DNA of 64,000 nucleotides from contig OZ020619.1 in NCBI GenBank assembly GCA_963971575.1, forward strand, positions 27,470,800-27,534,799, in the 5' to 3' direction. Position numbers and translations under genes: made by a program. The stretch comes from Liopterus haemorrhoidalis (lineage: Eukaryota > Arthropoda > Insecta > Coleoptera > Dytiscidae). Positions 1-8,457 of this stretch are shown in pieces; the first letter of the stretch is position 1, and every line of letters starts with the position of its first letter. Below the pieces are notes generated by a model. The model ran no database searches. It was not told the DNA's origin and was given only the letters and a program-made list of their open reading frames with translations.

Positions 1-347
1 AATCAAAGTTCCCGGAAGACTGTCCTTCGCCAGGTATTGGTGATGTCTGTATCGATCTCCTTGTGGGTTTATTTCTAAGGTCACTCTAGTGCCATTAGCT
101 GGATCCCTCCGCCGAACATGGGACAATTAATGTCCACTTTTTACTTTTGTTTTCTTCTTAAATTTTGCGCTGATTGATTATATTCAATATTTTATAGTGT
201 TAATATATTATCGGATTTTTAAATAAATTACACTACCTCTCTTGGTCCCTTCTTCCAGTCCTACTTCAGTCAATATATCGTATAAATATCAAAATTTTAA
301 CAAGTGTATTCATCCATTCTTTGAAGTCAAATGAGGATTCCAATATA
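1..347. other. Unassigned AT-rich flank
   Basis: No open frame longer than about 40 codons and no repeat shared with the rest of the window was recognised here. It ends at the TA dinucleotide where the next element is inserted. Confidence 0.5.
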
Positions 348-1219
348 CAGGGTGTTTGTTTGAAACGGGGCACCCCGAAAATCTCCTTTATTTGTAAAGA
401 TACAAAAAATCTTCAGAACAAAAGTTAAACTAGACAAAAACGCCCATCTAAAGGTTACTATAAGAATTCTGAGGCACTTCCGGTTTCACCGGAAATGATG
501 TCAACTTTTGATCTAGCATAGGGAATCGATAATTTTATATTTTTTTCCTAAAAGTACATTAAATTAGCTTTACAATGACACCAAAAAATCATATTTTTAT
601 GTTAACCATTTCAAAATGGCGACCATTTATTTACAAAATAATAATCAACATAAGTTTTACAAAGTTGAACGTAGCAAGCTTTGAAAACAATAAAAAAAGA
701 AACAAAATATCTAAAATAAACTATTTGACTATTTAGAAAAAAAAAAAAAACTATTATTTTTACAATTATATTACAAATAATAAAAAAAATTACAAATGTT
801 CGATCAAACCACCATTATTGTCCACACATTTTCTCATTTTTAACAAAAACTCTTCCATCGCCTTTATAAGAGTACACTCTTGGATATCCCGGATTTCAAA
901 GCTTGCTACGTTCAACTTTATTTTATTATTTTGTAAATAAATGGTCGCCATTTTGAAACGGTTAACATAAAAATATGATTTTTTTGATGTCATTGTAAAG
1001 CTCATTTAATGTACTTTTAGGAAAAAAATATAAAATTATCGATTACCTTGCTAGATCAAAAGTTGATATCATTTCCGGTGAAACCGGAAGTGCCTCAGAA
1101 TTCTTATAGTAACCTTTAGATGGGCCTTTTTGTCTAGTTTAACTTTTGTTCTGAAGATTTTTTGTATCTTTACAAATAAAGGAGATTTTCGGGGTGCCCC
1201 GTTTCAAACAAACACCCTG
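348..1219. mobile_element. Long-arm foldback Tc1/mariner-like element
   Basis: The element starts CAGGGTGTTTGTTTG and ends with its reverse complement, and a TA lies on both sides, as expected for an IS630/Tc1/mariner target duplication. The two arms (about 348-685 and 893-1219) are near-identical inverted copies of over 300 bp. The unpaired centre encodes, on the minus strand, a tail with a cysteine followed by an asparagine-glycine pair and Glu-His-Leu (790-900), which resembles the C-terminus of mariner-type transposases. The element is therefore probably a palindromic derivative of an autonomous copy. The class is inferred from ends and tail only. Confidence 0.75.
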
Positions 1220-1389
1220 TATAGTTGAATTAAATTCCTCAAAATTACTCTACCACTTATTTTGTATGTCCTACTGCGAAACACAATACTTTTAGATCGC
1301 TTTTCGCATGGTCTATATTTTTCTTTGGTGTTCCTGTCGATCTTCGTCCTAAATTGTGTTACTTGTACAGTAGTTTCGGTGAATTAGTT

Positions 1390-1611
1390 TTATCTTTCAG
1401 TGACATCATCATCAGCGTATTTGCTGATATTGGACATGCACCTTCCTTGGATTGTTCTACCGTCGGTCTTACGTACTAGTTCGTCCGGTATCACGTTTAT
1501 TATTTTTGGACATCCAATTAGTAGTGCTTTGTGCCCATCAGCTAGCATATCATCTAATAACATGACCAACCCAAGACCAATTAAATTTAACAATACGTTA
1601 AACAACGTCAA
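1390..1611 (-). CDS. Unrecognised small ORF with a hydrophobic N-terminus
   Basis: A 73-codon minus-strand frame with a hydrophobic start (residues 3-19, rich in Leu, Val and Gly) followed by a polar region with two cysteines and an Asp-rich end. It resembles a small secreted protein or an exon, but no family was recognised. On the other strand a pyrimidine-rich stretch ending in CAG at 1399 looks like a splice acceptor, so chance or a plus-strand exon are alternatives. Confidence 0.2.
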   Translation of the reverse strand: MTLFNVLLNLIGLGLVMLLDDMLADGHKALLIGCPKIINVIPDELVRKTDGRTIQGRCMSNISKYADDDVTER

Positions 1612-2999
1612 TGACGTGATTGTTTCTTTTATTAAATTTATTATAAATTAATTTCATCGGGAATCCAAACGTAAGAGCTAGCGCGCTACGAGCGGTATAT
1701 TTACAGTGAGGTTATTTGGCCACAATAACGAAATATTCTATTTTACTTGGCATACGCAAAAATAAAAGAAAAGTTGTAGGTACATGTTTTAACTAGCCAG
1801 AGAACAATTAAAGATCAATTTAATAAAATATTCGAGAACTTTTGTGCTTAGTCGAACAAGTTTTTCGGTTATTTTCGTACTTGTAAAAGTATATTAATGA
1901 TTTTTGGTCCATGATACAACAAAACATAATATACCAGAATATCTTAATTCTTCCACCTCTATCCAGTCAACCTTAAATTGGTATATCTCTTAATAACCAC
2001 AGCTGCTCCTTCGGGGTTTTGTTGGTTTACTGATAAATATTTTTATTATATAATTATATTTTCTTATTATTAGCTTCTTGTTATCGCCCTTCTTAATTAA
2101 ATAATAATAAACCAAATAAACGCTCTTTAAACTCTACACGAGGCTATTGAGGAAGGGCCACTGTACATGGAAAAAATTAAATTAAATAAAGCAGCTGTTT
2201 TACTATTCTTGCGCTACACTTGTTTACTTTTGTTTTATTCTAAATGGCGGCAAGGCCGCTAAGTCTATGGGTGCGTTTTGTTGTGCCAATTTTGGTTTCG
2301 GTTTAATCAGAATGCGCGTTTTGTTGGGGTAATATTCTCATTCTATTCATTCTACTCATTCGATTGAGGTTGAACGAGTGGAATGAATAAGTGTGGTGGG
2401 GATGAAAAGTAATATTTGAATGCCGTTTTCATTTGGTTTTTAAATGGATTAGAAATAAATCTTGGTATTACTACTTCAAAATAATTTTCACTTTTAGGTA
2501 TATTCTCATTTTGTGTCCTAAACAAATACCTATATAATTTTAATATAGTATTGTTAAATCTAAATTTAAAATGTATGTACAATTCAATTATTCGTTCTAA
2601 AACATTACGTTAAATATAAAGTTTTCCACTTCTGCATTTATTATTTAGATTATTTATTTATTTTGGGGAAATTCGTTCGTTTCCACACGCAGACAGAGTC
2701 TAGGATATTCTACGACGTAGTCTTAAGTCGTATGACTTAACCTCCATGCAAATGTCATTCCAAAATTGACGTTTTCTTGTGCATCAATTCTAGTACTTCT
2801 AAACAGCCACCAACAAAACGTTCCCAATAGAATATGCTGCGTTTTTTAAATCCGCCGTGGCTTTCTAACTGCGGTTTATAAACTCAACCAAGCATTTGCG
2901 TACCCGAAAGTATTAAAGGCGCTTTCCAGCTACAATGGCGTATTGAACGCAAATTTACCAACCCCTGCTCCCTCAAGCACCAGCACATGCAAGAGTTCA
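1612..2999. other. Unassigned AT-rich stretch
   Basis: No convincing coding frame or RNA gene was seen. A minus-strand frame at 2352-2582 has low-complexity composition and is judged spurious. Confidence 0.5.
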
Positions 3000-3327
3000 T
3001 ATACACACCAGTTTTGCAAGTGAAAGATCGGAATTCCTTTCGTAAAATGTTTATTATCTATTATCGATTTCCTAATTCTGCTGCCCCAGATTTTTACTAA
3101 CTAAAGCTAACCTAATTACCTAAATTGATCGTATTTACTAGAGTTTATTACACTATTTTTAATGGGCTAATATTTGGGGGAAATAAAGTACTGTATACTT
3201 AAAAACTAGGTATTTAGGTTAGGTTTAGTTAGTAAAAATCTAGAACAGCAAAATTAGGAAAATGATAACAGATAATAAAAATTTAGGAAGGGATTTCCGA
3301 TCTTTCACTTGCAAAACTGGTGTGTAT
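3000..3327. repeat. Foldback repeat (inverted arms of about 120 bp)
   Basis: The segment beginning ATACACACCAGTTTTGCAAG at 3001 returns as its reverse complement ending at 3327. The arms include the motif TTAGTTAGTAAAAATCT and surround an AT-rich centre near 3165. A half-copy of the same family lies at 62995-63080. The flanks give no clear target duplication, so the class is unknown. Confidence 0.7.
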
Positions 3328-3483
3328 TTGTACCCTTGCCCAGTACATTAGTTGGCGCATATCTCACAATTACTTGTCAAAATCTGAAAAGAGGACTATA
3401 ATCATAATTCAGGGCAATTATTTACCCTTTGGTTCAATATGAAAACCTAATCTTAAATAACCGAAGTTGATTAGAACTGTTAG

Positions 3484-3963
3484 CAGTGCTGTAACTAGTT
3501 TTTTCGGGACCTCGGCAAGATTTTATATTTGGCTCCCCCTAAAACTTTGTCTTTTTTTTTTTTTTTGTGAAATGAAAATTTACAATTTTTTTTTTTTTTC
3601 ATTTTTATGTAAATTATTAAGATTAAACTTTTACATAGTTGGATCTTACATATTTAACTTTTCATCTTAAATATTACTGGGTGTTATATATTTATTTTAT
3701 ACATTACAATTTTGGAACAATATTATTCCTATAGTCTGTTTGGATCAGGTTCAGTGAAATAAAATATTTTATATCACTACAAACAAAGTTAATTTTCGTT
3801 AAATATATATTTTCATTCAGAAATGGGATTCCGTAATTTTTTAATAATAAAAGTAATCAGTTTTTTTAAATATATTATATTAATTTCCTTTTTTGGCATA
3901 CTATTTTAGCGCCCTCTTTTGATCTGGGCTCCGGGCCTGTGCCCCTGCGTAGTTACGGCTCTA
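3484..3963. mobile_element. Decayed hAT-like element
   Basis: It begins CAGTGCTGTAACTA and ends TAGTTACGGCTCT, imperfect inverted ends of hAT style. Near the right end is a GC-rich stretch containing GGGCTCCGGGCC, which resembles other hAT remnants here. The flanking 8-mers match at only 5 of 8 positions, so a target duplication is not proven. Confidence 0.45.
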
Positions 3964-4079
3964 ATAGTTGGTATCCAACTCGTTAAAGAAAAAAGTATGT
4001 ACCCTACGTTCCAGACAATTTTAAAGTTGCGTTGGTGCTTGGTACGCACGAGTTTGAAGCACGGTGCGTATAACGCTTA

Positions 4080-4659
4080 AGCCTCATTTATAATAGACCC
4101 ATTGCACAAGTGCATGATATAAGCATAAAGATGTATGAATAGGGTATCATCATCATCATCATTTTTCAGCCATTGACGTCCACTGCTGAACATAGGTCTC
4201 CCCTTTGCTTCTCCATTCCTCTCTGTTCTGTGCCACCTGCAGCCAATTACCGACCAGTCTCTTAATGTCATCCGTCCAACGGGTAGGAGGTCTGCCTCGG
4301 TTCCTTGTACTATCTCTAGGCCGCCATTCCAGTATTTTCCTGGTCCATCTATCATCATTTACTCTGGCAACATGGCCTGCCCACTGCCACTTCAGACGTG
4401 AAATTCTTCCAATTATATCACAAACTTTTGTTTGCCTTCTGATCCACAAATTTGTCTTTCGATCTAAAAGTGTAACGCCAATCATCGCTCTCTCCATTGA
4501 TCTTTGAGCAACTCGTAAGTAATACGGTATATACGGAATAGGGTATATTGTCTGTTTATTATAAAAAGATGATCGTACGATAAGCAGAATAGTGATAAAA
4601 TTGATTCGCCTTATGCATATGTGATGCGTTTATGTTATGAACCGATCATAAATGAGGCT
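4080..4659. mobile_element. PIF/Harbinger-like MITE, split by a retroelement
   Basis: The ends AGCCTCATTTATAA and its reverse complement are flanked by TTA on both sides (4077-4079 and 4660-4662), the 3-bp duplication usual for PIF/Harbinger elements. Without the inserted retroelement it would be about 180 bp and has no coding capacity. Confidence 0.75.
4148..4535 (-). pseudogene. 5'-truncated RTE-like non-LTR retrotransposon (3' end)
   Basis: A minus-strand frame (4159-4497) encodes the C-terminal end of an arthropod endonuclease/reverse-transcriptase. It shows the arrangement LKWQWAGH, RWTRKILEWRPR, RGRPPTRWTDD and YVQQW that closes these proteins. The 3' end is a run of ATG/TGA repeats (CAT repeats on the plus strand at 4148-4162), which replaces a poly(A) tail in this clade. 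A perfect 11-bp target duplication, GAATAGGGTAT, lies at 4137-4147 and 4536-4546. The copy is 5'-truncated and carries no reverse-transcriptase core. Confidence 0.85.
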
Positions 4660-4930
4660 TTAGCGTGGAACATTTATTCATTATTGGCGGCTAAAAAATC
4701 GGACACTTAAGTTCGTGCGTATTAGCTATACCCGCCGTAAAATCGATTCCCTACTGTATTTCACTTGAATGACAGACATGTTTTACTTGTAAAATATTAA
4801 AGAATTAACTTAGAATTACATAGGTCTAGACAAGATGGGCACAGTAACAGTAAGCAATAAAGCTTTCTGTTATTGTGACATGACCTGCTCGGGTGTAGAT
4901 AATGGTAACCAACAATAACATACTTCTGCT

Positions 4931-5114
4931 ATAGCCTGCTTCTTTGGTTTAAGCGGAACTAGTATTTTAATTCTAGTAATATTTACAGATTAAATGAGGT
5001 TTTTGATCATTTTATTTAGTAAAAGCCAACTTAAATCGTTAAAAAGAGAGCTCATGACAATTTAGGAAAATTAAAATTCCAATTAGTTCCGCTTAAACGT
5101 TTGAAATTGCCTAT
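4931..5114. mobile_element. MITE-A copy 1
   Basis: Inverted ends ATAGCCTGCTTCTTTGG and AAACGTTTGAAATTGCCTAT enclose GCGGAACTAG and its reverse complement. The internal segment TGATCATTTTATTTAGTAAAAG is shared in part with the other copies of this family. It has no coding capacity. Confidence 0.7.
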
Positions 5115-5162
5115 ATTCTGTTAATTAATGTTTCAAACATAAGATGTAAACATAAGATAGAC

Positions 5163-5496
5163 TTCGTTCAACTTAAGTACAACACAGGGGGTCTTAAATT
5201 ACGTCATCAATTCTGCGCGAGAAAACAGCTAATCACATTGACGTACATAAGGGTTTTAAACAATTGTTGTGGATACCAAACACACAAAATCATTTATTTA
5301 AATACATTTTTACTCATTTTAGTATACGGTATACTTTGAAACGTACGAGAAATAAATAATAATAACGGAATTAAGTAGTCAAAAACAAATCAAAGTAAGT
5401 GACGCCACTAACTGTTGATAACGTAATGAATGAAATTTGGTGTCTGCGCATGGGAGTCGGTAACATCCGCCTGTGTTGAGCTTAAGTTGAACGAAG
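5163..5496 (+). mobile_element. MITE-B copy 1
   Basis: The repeat starts TTCGTTCAACTTAAG and ends CTTAAGTTGAACGAA. A second copy lies in reverse orientation at 49722-50093 and a partial copy at 23035-23125. Shared internal landmarks are TCTGCGCGAGAAAACAGCT and ATACGGTATACTTTGAAACG. It has no coding capacity. Confidence 0.7.
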
Positions 5497-5541
5497 GCTA
5501 CCACTGATATCATTATCAGGAATAGCATAAATCATGTTCTA

Positions 5542-5767
5542 GAGGCTATTCCAAACGATTAGGTGGAACTAGATTTTACAATCTAGTTACTTTCATCGTT
5601 TGAACCGTGCTTTTGGCCATTTTGCTTAAGATTTATAAATCATGCTTACAATAAACATTTTTTGGTTCCAATATGAAAAATAAAATAATCTAAGCAAGGT
5701 CCCTTCTCGTGACAACCTAAATGAACGAAATTCCTATTTAGTTCCACCTAAACGTTTGGAATAGCCT
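5542..5767. mobile_element. MITE-A copy 2
   Basis: Inverted ends GGCTATTCCAAACGATTAGG and CGTTTGGAATAGCC flank this copy. It is the cleanest example of the family termini near the host gene cluster. It has no coding capacity. Confidence 0.7.
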
Positions 5768-6135
5768 GTACATCCATATTTTATCAGAAAATGTCACTTA
5801 ACATTGTTTACACTCGAGCACCTCAAATATCACCCTTTATCTTGAAAAAAGTACAAAAATGTTATCGTACAAAATGAAGAAATGTTTTTATATTAAAAAA
5901 AAAAAAAAACATTTATAGCCCTTATTTTGAATTTAATTTTTTACACGACATGTAAATAAAATTTTACTAATAGTCATCTATATGTAGTAACATATGTAAA
6001 TATAAATGAAGCAATATTGAAATAAACTTGTACAATATTTTCATAAAGTGTAAAATATGAATTTTATAAATAAAACAAATTATATAATTTAAAGTTTTTT
6101 ATTTAAAAATTAATTACAACTAACAAATATATAAT
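5768..6135. other. Downstream flank of mRpL36
   Basis: AT-rich sequence with a poly(A) run at 5894-5909. A minus-strand AATAAA (plus-strand TTTATT at 6098-6103) lies about 30 nt past the mRpL36 stop and is the likely polyadenylation signal of that gene. Nothing else was seen. Confidence 0.55.
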
Positions 6136-6510
6136 TTACCATGGTCTATTTTTTCCCATAGTAGCATGTGTTAAAACCAAAGTATTTTCTTCCCTCGTTA
6201 TCATTGACATTTGTTTATGTCTTGGATGTGTTTTACAAATTACGTACAACCTTTGTTGACGCCTAACAAAATAACAATCCTTACATCTGCGTTTTAGTCT
6301 ACCTTTTACTTTAAAACCACAGCTCGGCATTAATGTAGGTGTTGTTGGAACTAATAATTGCGATCCTAAATTAGAAATAATTGGAATACTATAGTTAAAA
6401 TTATTTCCTTTCGTTAAAATATGATATAAAGCCGAACATTGGTTTGAAATTGGTGGTTTCGGAAGAACTGTAGGTAATTTTAACAACGCCGCTCTTACAA
6501 TTGAAAACAT
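6136..6510 (-). CDS. mRpL36: Mitochondrial large-subunit ribosomal protein bL36m
   Basis: The 124-residue protein is a structural component of the large subunit of the mitochondrial ribosome. Residues 1-60 are basic and hydrophobic without acidic clusters, consistent with a mitochondrial targeting and linker region. Residues 65-101 are the bL36 fold, with the zinc ligands Cys76, Cys79, Cys92 and His98 spaced as in bacterial L36, and the family signature of arginine-lysine residues around them. A C-terminal tail of about 23 residues extends past the bacterial end, as in animal homologues. On the minus strand a donor (GTAAGT at 6568-6563) and an acceptor (ending 6514) define a likely 55-nt intron in the 5' UTR, three bases before the ATG. 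The gene is divergent from TRM5 and probably shares a promoter region with it. Confidence 0.93.
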   Translation of the reverse strand: MFSIVRAALLKLPTVLPKPPISNQCSALYHILTKGNNFNYSIPIISNLGSQLLVPTTPTLMPSCGFKVKGRLKRRCKDCYFVRRQQRLYVICKTHPRHKQMSMITREENTLVLTHATMGKNRPW

Positions 6511-6569
6511 ATTCTGTAAAATAAATAACTTCAGTTAATTATTAAATTAGTAAATTCAAGTTACTTACA

Positions 6570-6731
6570 GATATTTTTAGTTGACATAAAATTAAAAAGT
6601 GAGGTTAGTTTATTTAGGGATTTCTGTCACATGTTCAGAAAAATAAAAATTCCCAAGTAAATTTCTAGAAAGTTGGTCAGTTTTGTGCTGTTACGAAATG
6701 TGAGTTCATTCTTGTTTGACAGAAAATTCAG
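6570..6731. promoter_or_regulatory. Probable bidirectional promoter between mRpL36 and TRM5/RBIS
   Basis: Only about 355 bp separate the two divergent start codons. Allowing for the 5' UTR splice sites on each side (minus-strand donor at 6568, plus-strand donor CAG/GTAAAT at 6732), both transcripts should start in this interval. No TATA box is obvious, which fits housekeeping genes. Exact start sites are not visible. Confidence 0.5.
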
Positions 6732-6864
6732 GTAAATAAAACTTTTGATTTATTCTTTCTATATTATACAGAAACATCTATATTTAGTTATTTCATAAAA
6801 TTGTTGACACTGAACATAACCATAATTTTCAAACATGTGTTCCATCGATATGATGTGCTCATAA

Positions 6865-8301
6865 ATGCTATCTGTTCATCTATTTGTAAAATTACAATTG
6901 TTACATCATTCTAAAAATTATTTTATTCGTTATTGTAATTCGAGTGTGCCGTTAATTTCAAAGTATGCTTCAAAGAAATTAATACGGATTGCCCGGAAAA
7001 ATATGACACCAATCAGTGAATATAACCTGCTTTCTCCACCTGAAAATATTCGTGGATTGAAAACATTGGACAAGACACTTTTTAAAAAAGACATCAAAGT
7101 ACCTATAATAGATATTGGAGATGTAGTAATATCAAATGTCATGCCACATCTCAAAAAATATATTTTGAAGATGGAAAATTTGAAGCCCGTACAAGTGAAA
7201 GATGATGACAAATATGTACTTCTGAACCCTAATTATGTATCGAAGTGGAGTGATATAGAAAATAAAGACAGAGATAGTTTAGAAGGAGTAAATATTACTG
7301 ATAAAAATTTTAAAGTTATTGATTTTGTTCTTAATTATGATAACTGGCGTGCTGATGAATTGCTTAAATATATTCTTCCAGATGATAAAACTTCCGTAGC
7401 TGGATTTTCTAAAATTGGACACATCATACATTTAAATCTAAGAGATCACGTAATGGAATATAAAGAAGTAATCGGAAAAATATTACTCGAAAAGATATCT
7501 GGTGTTAGAACTGTAGTGAATAAGTTAGATAAAATAGACAGTACATATCGTAATTTCCAAATGGAAATACTGTGTGGAGATACTGATATGTTCGTGCAAG
7601 TTAAAGAAAATCGTTGTACTTATGAATTTGATTTTTCAACTGTATATTGGAACCCTCGTTTGTCTACAGAACATGAAAGAATAACGCAACTCTTGAAAGC
7701 TGGAGATGTTTTATATGACATATTTGCTGGAGTGGGTCCGTTTGCAATTCCAGCATCTAAAAAGAAATGCAGTGTTTTAGCAAATGATTTAAATCCTGAA
7801 TCGTATAAATGGTTAAATCATAACGCAAAATTAAATAAAGTAAATGTACATTTGAAGACGTACAATAAAGATGGTCGGGATTTTATTTTAAATGAAGTCA
7901 AAGAAGACTTATTGATACAGTTAAAGGAAGGCAAAAACATATATATAACGATGAATCTACCAGCGTTAGCTACTGAATTTTTAAATGCCTTCTGGGGTTT
8001 ATTCAAGACTTCTGAATTAGATGACTGCCCTCGTAACTGGCCTCGTGTTTATGTTTATTGTTTTGCAAAAGGCGAAGATCCAGAAAAAATTGCTCGGGAG
8101 TTAGCGGAAAAAGGTTTAGGTCACAAAATAAATGATCCCTCTTTAGAAATTTATCATGTTCGTAAAGTGAGTAGTTACAAAGAAATGATGAGAGTTGATT
8201 TTCGATTAACATATGATATACTTACTGGAACATCTACAATTAAACGTCCATTGGATGATGATGTGTCTAATGAAAATAAGAGATGTAATTTGAATTGCTG
8301 A
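6865..8301 (+). CDS. Trmt5: tRNA (guanine(37)-N1)-methyltransferase TRM5
   Basis: A single-exon 478-residue enzyme that methylates G37 next to the anticodon, using S-adenosylmethionine, to prevent frameshifting. The first 45 or so residues are basic and hydroxylated with few acids, like a mitochondrial import signal; Trm5 proteins serve both mitochondria and cytosol or nucleus. The middle (about 140-280) is the Trm5 D2-like region. The Rossmann methyltransferase core has motif I as DIFAGVGPFAIP from residue 285, the acidic loop NDLNPE from 307, and the catalytic-loop sequence MNLPA from 363. Length matches animal TRMT5. The chosen ATG opens the frame; a second ATG at residue 47 could give a non-mitochondrial form. 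No AATAAA occurs before RBIS starts 45 nt downstream; the first lies at 8560-8565. Confidence 0.95.
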   Translation: MLSVHLFVKLQLLHHSKNYFIRYCNSSVPLISKYASKKLIRIARKNMTPISEYNLLSPPENIRGLKTLDKTLFKKDIKVPIIDIGDVVISNVMPHLKKYILKMENLKPVQVKDDDKYVLLNPNYVSKWSDIENKDRDSLEGVNITDKNFKVIDFVLNYDNWRADELLKYILPDDKTSVAGFSKIGHIIHLNLRDHVMEYKEVIGKILLEKISGVRTVVNKLDKIDSTYRNFQMEILCGDTDMFVQVKENRCTYEFDFSTVYWNPRLSTEHERITQLLKAGDVLYDIFAGVGPFAIPASKKKCSVLANDLNPESYKWLNHNAKLNKVNVHLKTYNKDGRDFILNEVKEDLLIQLKEGKNIYITMNLPALATEFLNAFWGLFKTSELDDCPRNWPRVYVYCFAKGEDPEKIARELAEKGLGHKINDPSLEIYHVRKVSSYKEMMRVDFRLTYDILTGTSTIKRPLDDDVSNENKRCNLNC

Positions 8302-8346
8302 TATTTTACTTCGATTGGTATATGAGGGATTTTGTTTTAGTGTGTC

Positions 8347-8457
8347 ATGGGGAAGAACAAAGGGAAACCCAAGGTGAAAAATGTTTTCAAAGTAACGGGC
8401 GCGAAAAGTTTGAAAATTAAAGCTAAAGCTAAGGCAGTTAATTCACAATTAAAAAAG
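8347..8457 (+). CDS. RBIS: RBIS exon 1 (coding)
   Basis: This exon holds 37 codons (phase 0 end) and almost all of the basic nucleolar-type region. The splice donor is AAG/GTAAGC. Confidence 0.85.

Noticed and set aside
790..1005. Independent small gene
   Set aside because: The frame covers the centre and one arm of the foldback element. Only its last residues resemble a transposase.
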